This document shows, piece after piece, positions 10,600 to 20,589 of a stretch of DNA of 64,000 nucleotides. How positions within the stretch are numbered: the stretch's first letter is position 1; every line of letters begins with the position of its first letter. The position numbers and the translations under genes are program-made. The notes below the pieces were generated by a model. It worked only from the letters and a program-made list of their open reading frames with translations, was not told where the DNA came from and did no database searches. The DNA is from Sipunculus nudus (lineage: Eukaryota > Annelida > Sipuncula > Golfingiida > Sipunculidae), in contig CM049309.1 of assembly GCA_026874595.1 (NCBI GenBank), positions 48,406,079 through 48,470,078 of the forward strand, in the 5' to 3' direction.

Positions 10600-13500
10600 G
10601 ACCAGTGAACCTCAACCAAGGTAAGAATAAGCTCTTTGTTATTAAGGAGAATCAAGTGAATAAATTTAGTGGACATGGTTACAATGCATTGAAGTAAATA
10701 TCCGAACTAGGTAAATCTATTTAGAATGGTTTTCACAAACAAAGTCTAAAGTTAAGTGTGAGTCTGATTGTTAATAATACATACAGAAAAGAGAGTTCTT
10801 TAACCCTTTTTATGGAAACAGTTTAAATACAGTGAAAATCAATCACTTGAAACTGCATAATATCAAATTGGAAAACATAATCTAGCTGTAAATTGTATGT
10901 CAAAAAACTGTGCTGTTTTCAAATCGTGAGCTCTTTGACTACATTAATACGCAAAATAAATACATTAACAGGTAGGTGATTTTATTTTATTTTGTAAACT
11001 ATTGCTGACTTATTTCTCTCATTATCAGCACAAAGTATGAATTATTAGATAAAAAAACAGTTGGTCACGAGTATGTTATACAGATTATACAGATCCGCTG
11101 CTTTCCATCATTTAAATACTAAAACAACGTCTGTCGTATCATTAAGGAAGTATATCCCACTATAATATGTTATCTTTCCTCTGGGTTATTCATTCGATAG
11201 CTCTTCCCCTGCTGTTCAAATTGCAGTGGAACTCTCTCGGCAGATAACATTCTTGCCTTTGCACTATATTCGGAAGATCTTAGTGGCGTATTCCTCCGTC
11301 TTAAAAAATACGCCCTACGGGAATCATTAAGCATTAAGTTTGTTTCGTACATTCTTCGCCTCGTGCCGTATATCGGATGTCGATACGGACAGACCCCTGA
11401 TATCGCGTGTCTGATGTAGGAAGAGTAGACCACTTCTGAATAAAATTCACATTTTGTGTCTTCAGGACTGAAGGAACACTATGTAAACCCTATGAATTTG
11501 GTAGTGGGAGAGACGTCGGTGAGTTTCCAGTTCCGTTTGTTCATGAACAATTCTGAATCTGACCTGCTTATGAATGGAAATAATGTGACCGAGTACACGG
11601 TGGAAATGCGAAAACGAAGCTCTTCTAGATGGGTCGTCAAAAATACGATACAACAACGTGAGGCAGTTATAGTAGAAAACGTCACTCTGGATGGATTAAA
11701 GCCAAACACTTCTTACACTGTGAGAATTGTTCCATGGTACATGAAAAACAAGGAAATGTTACGGAAGACTATGGGGAATGAGATAATATTCCGGACCTCG
11801 TGTACAAGTAAATATAATTGTTATAACTAATTTTTATCATGTTCTAGAAATTTCAATTGCGCTTGTAGAACATTTTTGCCCAAGCATATTGAGAGGTTAC
11901 GCGGGTATAATATTTCTTCGCTTTTGGGTAAAGGAAAATAAAACCATAATGTCGCCCAGGAGTTACACGAAAAGTTTAAATAGGTTTGAGTAAATAAAAA
12001 AAAAAAACATTTTCTTTTAAACATTTCTGTTTTTAAATAAATATGAAAGCACATGGCTATTGAGAAAGTATCCGTGTTTTGAACAACCTTCTTATGAATA
12101 ATTTTATGTTAATAAGAACAAGAAATTTATCGATTGCCCTGTGCTGAATACGCATTTTTGCGACGGTATTTGACGTGTTTGTACTGTGTAAACGGCTTCA
12201 GTTATAATATTTTAGTTAATACCCACCAAACTGAGGCATAATTTCATTCTTGTATAATTTATACGTTTTCCAAATTAGACTCTCCAGAGTTTTCTGGAAA
12301 AAAAAGTTTATTTGAATATATCACTTCACTGAGTAAACCGTTATCGTTTTAAAATATTTGCTAACTGCCTTGTACTACATTCGCGCATAATTTAAACACT
12401 TAAAATCAGAAATCTACTTAATTTAGGTCACTTAACTGAGCCAAATGCAGGAATTGGCCCTGGAGGTATTGCTGCGGCTATCCTTGGAACACTTTTGATC
12501 TTGCTCTCCATCGTTGGGATTGTTATGCTTTACTTTTATTTCAGGTAACTGGCACACCAAGCTGTATTATATGTTGTGGCATTTGCTTTAATAATTATAA
12601 GATTTATTAGGTCGCTGCATGTAATGTGTACTAGCTATTAACTACCTAATAAGTTGAATAATGCCGTCAAATGCGATCAGTTTTTACCTTTCTACCTAAT
12701 TACGGTATAACTGCAGCCTAAACGAGAGACAATGGTTACCGTTGATCTAACCAGCAACAAAACCAATATACAATTTGGATATATCCAGATTTGAACTGGC
12801 CCGAAACAGATCTTAATTGAACAGTCGAGCTCCCAAATGACTTTAACCTGCCCTGGTTATTACCTTTCCATAATCATATTTACCTTCAAGTAGTAAGCAG
12901 GAATTAAATTCTAATTACTATCGTTTTCTTTAACAAGGGGAATTCTCCAAATTGAACACAGAGATGCTTCTTTCAATGAACACAAAGGTAATGCTTTATT
13001 TTTCCAACAAAATAATTTATTTTACTGATATTCATCAATGCATTGAAATACCATTGAGATGAAAAATGCCCAAAGCAATCCATTTTACTACAATAATTTT
13101 GATAGATGGAAAGCAAATTTGATATATCTAATCTGAGATATTTAAATTCAAACATGTCTGCCATACCAGATGAAACAAGAATTTGTAGAGAGTATGTCTT
13201 AGGGACCTGAAAAGTCGAGTAATAAAACATTCGGCCTGCTCAGTTGGGTTCGATCCCATATTATATTGTTTAAACAATATAACAAGGTAACATAGTTGGT
13301 CATTGGAGACCTATGACAATTTTGATGATCTTTCGGATAAATCGGAGAGGTTGTATTGGGCAAAAATGGAATCAATCTTCGCTCAAGCTAATCCTGCTGC
13401 AAAACTTGTATTTGGTCACAGAGTGAGGTTTTTAATTTTGCAGTCAGATCCGTTGAGGTGAAATAGATCAGTTCTTGTTATTCTGTCGGCAGGTTGGAAA

Positions 13501-13947
13501 AAAAATTAGTTTCCTCCCTAGTATCTGATGATTCTCCGAGCAACTTCCTCGTTTTATCATGCTATGTAATCATATGTGACGAAGGGGCGTTTAAACAAGT
13601 GTTGTTGATAATTGTTGTCTGTTTTAGTGATGTATAGTTAATATGTTTCATGGTAACATTTGTATGCTTCTAAGTGAAATATGTTCCGTTTCCCATCCGA
13701 TGTTACAGACCAAACAAATGAAGTGTATGTTAACTCTAACGCCATCCCGGATCTGTCTTCAATCGCCACAGGAGACGCAACCTGCGCAACCATGGCAACA
13801 AGCGATGAAAACTACGAAGATTTAACGCTGACTCAAATTCCTCCTGCAGAGCAACCAGCTAAAGGCGCTAATTATGAACCATTACATAAGAACCAACCTG
13901 GCAGTAATAATCTGTCGGCATTCGAGGAGAATGCTACAAACATTTAA
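8213..13947 (+). CDS. Receptor gene A: FTP (F5/8-like) + fibronectin III + TM + tyrosine tail
   Basis: Seven exons are supported by GT-AG sites, matching phases and paralogues: 8213-8255, 8551-8799, 10276-10500, 11466-11807, 12427-12544, 12938-12987 and 13709-13947. They give 421 residues. Residues 1-17 are a signal peptide (MMYILVCFASTF then AVSA). Residues 22-172 form an F5/8-type C / fucolectin-like domain: NIALFKPAYQSS start, AVDG at 49-52, WWTVDL at 76-81, GQWLRV at 143-148, LQLCETKVFGYS at its end, cysteines 64, 119, 137 and 162. Residues about 178-286 are one fibronectin III domain (TEYTVEM, LKPNTSYTVRIVPW) with several N-X-S/T sites. Residues 299-325 are the membrane helix, followed by an Arg. 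The tail has Tyr349 (YVNS, a Grb2-type YxN), Tyr378 (SDENYEDL) and Tyr398 (NYEPL). A surface recognition receptor signalling through phosphotyrosine is inferred. An in-frame ATG at 8529 before exon 2 offers another start. A possible polyadenylation signal AATAAA lies at 14441. Confidence 0.82.
9250..9570. repeat. Interspersed repeat fragment in intron 2 of gene A
   Basis: It begins with a short inverted motif (AGCTCACTTGTGAGCT) and runs into CATCCGTATGTCACC-type text, resembling the AGCTCAC..GTGAGC repeats that are common in molluscan genomes. It is absent from the matching introns of B and C. The 102-residue open frame across it (9263-9571) has no recognisable domain and is not called. Confidence 0.35.
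10512..10599. repeat. (TA)n tract just inside intron 3 of gene A
   Basis: An interrupted (TA)n run begins 12 bases after the exon 3 donor (GTACACACAC). Gene B has (CA)n then (TA)n at the same place, and gene C has (TA)45. Confidence 0.95.
13195..13265 (+). repeat. tRNA-derived SINE remnant, intron 6 of gene A
   Basis: Contains a GGGTTCGATCCC box B (13246-13257) with a degraded box A-like stretch (AAAGTCGAGTAATAA) before it. It is orthologous to better-preserved copies in intron 6 of B (34791) and C (44525), so the insertion predates the gene duplications. Confidence 0.5.
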
Positions 13948-14724
13948 TGTAAATGCGGATCCCATATCTGTCTGTAATGTTCCAGGTGTTGCTCATGTGG
14001 GTGTCCATGACAGAATATCTAAGGAAAAATACACAGGATTACATGGAATTCGGTGGCATCTCAGCAACAGTTTAAAATGCTTGGGCTTATCTATCATTTG
14101 CATACAACTGAATAACATGGACCAATATACCTGTTGTATGGATTGAAAGGTTTCCAACTCCACATGTAAAATACATGAACAGTAAATAGGCTGTTATGGT
14201 GGCAAGAGATTCTGTACCAGATGTATCATACAAGAACATTTATGCAGGTTATATGGGTTGCAAGGGATTATATACAATATGTATAGTACATGAACAATGG
14301 TAGAGTCTATTTTGATTTCAAGAGTTTCCATACCATGTGTGTGACACATCAATTATTATGTCTATATTGGATGAAACCACATTAATTAGGCGATGTCATA
14401 TGAATAACATGGTTGATAGTGACAACTACACAAGATGACTAATAAATGTTTATCAACTAACCAACATAATATTCACTTTATCTTTGTATTCTACTTTCAA
14501 TGTCGTCCCTTGATTGTTGTCGAAAGTGTTATTTCTTTGACTTTTCCTACTATCCTCTGTTTCAAAACAACCCTTTATTGCAAAGTTTGAGGCTGCGGGT
14601 GCAAAGATATTCTCTTCTGGTACAACCCAAACGTTATATATAACCACTTTAAAATGTTCTCAATATGCAGTAATACTTTGCAAACAACCAGGGGATATTT
14701 TTACTTCATTAAGCTAAAAGCTCG

Positions 14725-14726
<2 letters not shown>
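13948..14726. other. 3' flank of gene A
   Basis: A-T-rich DNA without a convincing ORF. It contains repeated pentad-like text (CATGTGT..ACATGAACA) that also occurs 3' of B and C, plus AATAAA at 14441-14446, which could end the gene A transcript. Confidence 0.4.

Positions 14727-14773
<47 letters not shown>
14727..14773. repeat. (TA)n microsatellite
   Basis: About 23 TA units directly abutting the left arm of the palindrome at 14771-14946. Confidence 0.9.
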
Positions 14774-14775
<2 letters not shown>

Positions 14776-14946
14776 GTATCATATACAGTTAGTTTTACTT
14801 CATGTACTACATAACTGTTTCGTGAGTACAGCTAACTAGCCGGCTCACTCTTCAGGAGTACCTGAAGAGTGAGCCGGCTAGTTAGCTGTACTCGCGAAAC
14901 AGTTCTGTAGTACATGAAGTAAAACTAACTGTATATGATACATTAT
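14771..14946. repeat. Near-perfect long palindrome, 86-bp arms with 4-bp loop
   Basis: The left arm 14771-14856 is the reverse complement of 14861-14946, with two mismatches seen by eye (ACATAACTG against ACAGAACTG, and CGTGAG against CGCGAG). The spacer is AGTA. Single-stranded DNA or RNA from here would fold into one long hairpin. It lies between (TA)n tracts at 14727-14773 and 15014-15075. It may be a foldback element or a recent inverted duplication at a fragile AT site. It encodes no protein. Confidence 0.9.
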
Positions 14947-15012
14947 TAATGCTCCCCTGCATGGTCGAGCACTTTCACTATGATGTATTGAATTTCTGTG
15001 TGTATTACTTTG

Positions 15013-15013
<1 letters not shown>

Positions 15014-15070
<57 letters not shown>

Positions 15071-15075
15071 TATAT
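15014..15075. repeat. (TA)n microsatellite
   Basis: About 26 TA units followed by AAATATATATT, downstream of the palindrome. Confidence 0.9.
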
Positions 15076-15279
15076 TCATAAGAGATGACGTTTGAGATAA
15101 GTTCGGTCTTAATTTTGAGGTTAGTATCCTTTTTTGAGGTTGTCGGTGTGAACCGCACCATGTGGAGCCGCATGAAGGGACAGATGTGCTATATTTATTT
15201 TGGGTGGGCTCCGTAGAACCTATTCTGTATATCTTGTACACCTGTTATATATTTGTATTCACAAAAGGCAAAGGCCATT

Positions 15280-16110
15280 GTGCCATTCTGATTGTCACGC
15301 TCTGCCGAAGAATTCAAACACCCACTGTGTTAAAACATTATTGGTTCTAAGAACCATGTCAGTAAATCACGACTCATGAAATAATTTGTAGTATTATACG
15401 AGAAAGGATTTCCTAATATCCAGGCTGGTACTGGCCTGTCCCGTTCGTGATGCGTGAATAATGAACTATTTATTGAATCCCACTTCGTCGGACAGGCGGA
15501 TATAATGATCAGGTCTGTCAGTCTATCTGTCTTCCCATGCGTAAAATTCTAATAAGACCCGATATCTAGAAAAAATATTCATTTATGTATTTCTAAAAAG
15601 ATGGGATTTAAAGGTTATGGGTCTATCGAACTGTAGGTTTTTTTTTAGCCCAATTTGCTGAATTTTGGATTTTATGAATGACTAATTCTTAAAAATGTGA
15701 CATGCTATGTAATATATGAAAAGGCGTTAGCCATATTCACGTCTGATTATGATGGCTGGCGTATATTATTGGTCTCTTTGTCTGATCAAGGTGTTTTGTA
15801 GTACTTGAAGATCTGCCCAGTGATGCGTGTATGATATAATATTTTATTGATAGCTGACGCTGAAATTTATTCCGTAAAGCTACCGTTTCAGTGAGGTTTC
15901 TTCGTATACTTCAGGCCCAAGGGCTGCAGATTCACATGGAGCAACTTTTATGAATAAAAGTACATATTTAGGATTCTACATTACACATGTTTTTTGCGGG
16001 GCATTTAGAAATATCAGCTCTTCCAGGGTTTATATAATATATAAACAAACTGCGTCGTTAAGAATAATACAAAGTGAATAATTTATAATACAAATTTACA
16101 ACATTGTTTA
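15280..16110. repeat. Duplicated downstream block, copy 1
   Basis: Aligns by eye with 46845-47790: the CACGCTCTGC opening, a GATGGGAT.TAAAGGTTAT motif, TGATGGCTGGCGTATATTAT, and GTGATGCGTGTA are all shared. No coding frame is conserved. It marks the segmental duplication downstream of receptor units. A related fragment (CATGATGCGTGATGAATTTA) occurs near 30000. Confidence 0.6.
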
Positions 16111-17347
16111 TGTTACAGGTCCAAATAGAGGAGCCTAGGAGAGAGTCACTCCTAAAAAACACAAGAAAGAATAAAAAAAACATGATGTCTTCAGCGAGCG
16201 AGAACCGAAACATCAGCTGAATTCTTCAAGTACAAATACACGTCACATAAGCATCCCTCAATTATCGTTTCCAAGCATAATCAATGCCGTGCAACCATGA
16301 GTATGACAATACTGGCCTTTGAACTCGAAGTTATACTCAAAGTCTATCATTGCAATATTCATAGTCTTATCTCAATGCATGATGTTGATACATTTCAAAC
16401 ACAAGTCTGTCATATAAAAAATATTAGAGAACTGAGTTTGCCATATATCATCATAAGCTAGTCTAGGTTTACATGCAACAATTTCCAACTAATGATTATC
16501 ATCATCTATGTAAACAACTACTGGTCTGGATTCGAACCTAACAATCTCAGGTACTGGTGTTCAATATGTGTTCTCATTAAACAAAGCTCATTAAATAATG
16601 CTATATGTCAACTCCATTCAAAATATAGGACAGGTAAGTGGCTCTTTCACAATAAATCCCATTTATAAATATAATCAATATTTTTCTTATAACTTTATAA
16701 CACGGCACTGTTTCTTACTTAAGTTTTAATCTTTTACTGTTGAAGGCACATGTTTTAGGAGAGGAGTGGATGGAGGACTTCTTTATCTAAGTAACTAACT
16801 CTTCCATGTAAATATTACATTAATTACATTTCCAATTTAGCATCTAAAATAAAGATAATCAGGATGACCCATATTCGGCCATATATGCTGTGATTCAATA
16901 TACACAAAATCCTGCTCACAACTGTGTCATATAAAATGTGTTTTTCACAGAATTTTTCTTTTTTATTTTGTATTTGCAGACACTCTATTTTCAGAAAACA
17001 TTTGAGTTAAAAAAATGTAAACTTGAGTATAAGGAGTGACCAGGGTAAGACTTTTTTTAAAAGTGCAGAAGCAGAAAATAAAACAGAGACCTATATGATC
17101 GTCACGTTCGTAGCCGTCATATCAACCTTGGAGTGTTAACCGTTAACTACTTGCTAGAGAGGAAGCCAGGGTGGATGCCGATACAATAAAGCCACACATT
17201 CACTTTTTATGTGAACACTGAAACATTGTCGGACAAAACCCTGTCCTTACAATCAGTCCTAAGACTGATGCAGACAAATGCACGTATCACAAGTTACACG
17301 ACCAATTGATTTTTTTATAAATAAATATTCTACTTTAGATTATCTGT

Positions 17348-17352
<5 letters not shown>

Positions 17353-17411
<59 letters not shown>
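17353..17411. repeat. (TA)n then (GA)n microsatellite
   Basis: About 29 TA units followed by GGAGAGAGAGAGGGAGA up to about 17427. Confidence 0.95.
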
Positions 17412-17413
<2 letters not shown>

Positions 17414-17470
17414 AGAGAGAGAGGGAGAATTATATACGGATTAACCTGACAGGACAATGACAAACCCATA

Positions 17471-17600
17471 GGTTGTCATAGCAAAATTTTGACAACCATT
17501 TTGACAGCCCTTAAGGGTTGTCAGATTGATATTTTGACAACCTGGGTTGTTGTTTGAGGTACTCCCATCTGACAATCCTAATGTTGTCGACTTGACAACC
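17471..17600. repeat. Cluster of TTGACAACC / GGTTGTCA motifs in both orientations
   Basis: Within 130 bases there are exact or near copies at 17471 (GGTTGTCA), 17489 (TTGACAACC), 17501 (TTGACAGCCC), 17515 (GGGTTGTCAG), 17534 (TTGACAACC), 17544 (GGGTTGTT), 17569 (CTGACAATCC), 17583 (GTTGTCGAC) and 17592 (TTGACAACC). Pairs are arranged as inverted repeats. It could be a binding-site cluster or the end of a foldback transposon. The identity is unknown. Confidence 0.6.
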
Positions 17601-18143
17601 CTATGTTTCCATTGTATTAAACTTTCAAATCATTTGATCACTAGACTTAAAGAATGCACTTCCGTTTCACAAGCTACGAAACATATAATATGTAGTCAGG
17701 TGGCTTAGACCCTAATTTTGGCAGGATAGGGACATGCCAGACATAAGGCACCCAACATTTTTCATGCAATATTCATGCCCTTAACCATCAATCTTTGATA
17801 TGGCCACCTCCTCCGAATGCATTATGGAATCCATTTCAAGATTGGCGTTATGTGGGCACACATATGTGCTAATATATCGGCTTCTTGGTAACTTAGGAAA
17901 ATAATCTTAATGTCTAAACACACATTTTCGTGGATGAGGAATACAATTATGCAATCCAATTATCAAAAAATTTGTTATTCATTAAAATGCATTGTTTATA
18001 GTCTGTTATTGGTCTGCACACTTTGCATTCGTTTTCTTCAGGCATGTCCATTCTGAATAGCTTTTCTCGGCCTTCCCAGAGCATACAACGAAGGAGTTTC
18101 TAGAAAAAAAACAAGTCCCAGCGGCCCAGGCTAGCCCCGACAC

Positions 18144-18157
18144 TTAATTGCAATTAA
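18144..18157. promoter_or_regulatory. Perfect palindrome TTAATTGCAATTAA
   Basis: Contains TAAT-N4-ATTA, the spacing bound by paired-class homeodomain dimers (P4 type). It sits in an unusually GC-balanced, non-repetitive zone. In AT-rich DNA such a site can occur by chance, so a role is only possible. Confidence 0.2.
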
Positions 18158-20011
18158 CACGCGATAACCCCATCAAACCTATTGTGCGCCCACTGTGTGG
18201 AGGTGTCACGCGCGGCACTTGCACTGCTATTGATCCTGCCTGCGCGTCCCATATAACTGACGGTCACCACGACAGGCATTGCCAGCCAGGGCGATAAATC
18301 GAGTTGTTCCGTGGCAAATTCCTGGAGTTACATCGACTTGAACATGTATGCGCAGAGAGTTTGTGTTATTTAGAATTATGCGCACGATATATAATCAGGT
18401 GGAGCACGTGTCAGGAACTCACTTGAGCAACGTTGGAACGAATGCAGCCACTCATCGTCAATTTTTGCTGTCATATACGATGCATCGTTCGTATAAAAAA
18501 AAGACATTCTTCGAATAAATGCTGATTCTTCCTTAGTTCACATCAGTTTACACACTGTACACCAATATTGCTCATTCATGAGGTGTATAATAATCCTCTG
18601 ATGCTGATATTTAAGAGCTCATTGGCGGATGACCGTGAATTTAAGTGATTATTGGCGGCTGTCACTGGCGGTGTCATTTCAGGTGCTTAAGACGTATTAT
18701 CGCCCGTGTGCTCCGTCGCCAAGCGATTGTTCTGTTGTCTTTGGCAAAGAAGCGGTCTCATGCAGAGATATGCACATTGTTTGTAAGAAACTGGTAAATC
18801 CTTAAGTTGAAATTCGATACTCATAAGTCGATAGCCAAATGTTTAATTTACTTTGTTGGAAAATTGATGGATCATCACAGGTAAAATGGCATATATTGTT
18901 GAGTGTTTTATGTGTCAATCGAGGGGTGCCGACCTTCTCTATTTACATCTCGCGGTATATTTAATGCGCCAACTTTTGTCATGCACTTACATTATTATCA
19001 AAATAAAATCATTAATGTGTTATGGTAATTTTTAGTGTTACGGAATGATAGGTAATCGCAGCCAACTGTGTGAACAGGAGAAAGTTCCTGAGAAGTATCC
19101 CCAGGACAAGGCGCCCAAGAGAGTTCACTCCGCAGAGTTCCGGAAACGATGGTTCAGAAGGGCGGTAATTCACGGTCCGTTTGTCTTATCAGCGGCATCT
19201 CTTTGTGCCACGGATAAACTAGTTTTATGGCCCCATCAGGCACATGACCGGGCTTGGACTTGTTACTCCAGTCCTATAAACTCCGTGAGACAACCGAGCA
19301 GCCATAATAGGTAACACAAATGTTTTCTTTCTACATAGCATGCTGCCGATTACCAACAACCCATTCACTTCTGGTTGTAGAGGGCCTACCCTTGTGGCAA
19401 AGACTTTTGTCAGGAATCTTAGCACAGAAGGCGGTCAGATCGGAATCCGAAACGACAACCTTATTGTGGTCACGAGTCCAGCGCATAAACCAATACACCA
19501 CCACTAAACAGAAATGACAAGAACCTCGCCAGCCTTTTTAAAAGAGCTCATGTGTACTCTACCAAGAACAGGATGGTTATCTTCATGACTTCAGGTCTCT
19601 TTGGACAATTGTAATGCAAAGAACAAAGCCAAATATCTGGAAGAAACATATTTATTGTCCAGCATAGAGCACGGCGACCTAGTTGCTTTATATCATCTAT
19701 GCTTCCTGGCCAGATTTTGCTCCATGAGGCAAAGTCAAAACTCTCATCATTCTGCACACATTTAACAGCCTCAGAATCATTAAATCGCCATAATCACAAT
19801 GCATGTCATCTTTAAGCATTTATTGCATGACTTGTTAAAAACTGATGCAAAGATCATGTAGGTAGCTTTCAAACATTTGATGTTGCCAAGAAAAATTGAA
19901 CTAGAAATTTGTGTCCTCAACGCATGTTTTATGTTCAATTGAGCTCTGCAGCACCTCTTCTTTGATTTGTTTCTCTTCTTTATAGTTCTTAGACGATTGT
20001 TCATTTAGGGT

Positions 20012-20589
20012 CCCATCACACTAGATGAAGACGTAACGGCACTTAGCAGATCGCAGTTGGATGCCATTAACATAAGAAAAAAACCCTCCAAGTGTGACTG
20101 CAATGCCGCTCTTACCCTGCTGCCAAGACGTGTGCGGTCGCTGCGAGATATTCATAGAGCTTCGTCAGATCAGACGATCGGCAGCACCGTGCAAAGCGCG
20201 TAAAGAGCCCCTAAGAGTCGCCGAGGTTTCAGTAGCAGCGTGGTAAGTGCGCCTGGCCAGTGCCGTGGAACGGGAAGGTCTATGATGCCCCGTTCACTGG
20301 CGCTCGACCTGCACTGTCAGGAAGCTGGAAGTCCGCTGCTAGGACGCTGATGGCGATCCCATTTTGATCCAACAGTCCTTTTCTATCCACATCGACCCAG
20401 CGGCGTAAATTGAGTCAATGTTCAAAATTGATCGCCGCACATTGTGCTAATTGTGATCATATGACGACCCAAAGTGAAACTACCTCGCTATTACGAAGCT
20501 GATGGAGACCTTAGGGCATTCAAATTGCGCTCTACGGCGATCTGACCCATTTTTAAGAGCGCAGCGAGATTGCCTTCTAGTGTGATGGG
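20012..20589. mobile_element. Non-autonomous DNA element with 14-bp terminal inverted repeats
   Basis: CCCATCACACTAGA at 20012-20025 is matched exactly in inverse orientation by TCTAGTGTGATGGG at 20576-20589. The 550-bp interior is clearly more GC-rich than its surroundings (GCGAGATT, CGGTCGCTGCGAG, CGACGAC-like words) and has no long ORF. Flanks read TTTAGGGT on the left and GTTTTTAT on the right, so no clear target-site duplication is visible. It fits a MITE-like element, but the superfamily is not identifiable from this alone. Confidence 0.65.

Larger units (their letters stand above)
16111..19999. other. Non-coding stretch between gene A and the inverted-repeat element
   Basis: No exon with family resemblance was found. 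Contents noted are the (TA)n tract at 17353-17411 followed by (GA)n, the TTGACAACC motif cluster at 17471-17600, and a more GC-balanced zone at 18100-19500 containing a 14-bp homeodomain-type palindrome. An 89-codon ORF at 19045-19314 has no recognisable domain. Confidence 0.4.

Noticed and set aside
11462-11709. Minus-strand ORFs opposite the Fn3 exons in A, B and C
   Set aside because: Shadow frames of a conserved coding exon; the plus strand has the domain, splice sites and phase.
13813-13890. Tail motifs as a canonical ITAM
   Set aside because: NYEDL and NYEPL are separated by about 16 residues between motifs, beyond the usual 6-12, and the -2 position does not fit an ITIM.
19045-19314. 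89-codon plus-strand ORF in the GC-balanced zone
   Set aside because: No recognisable motif, no paralogue in the window, no clear splice or promoter context.
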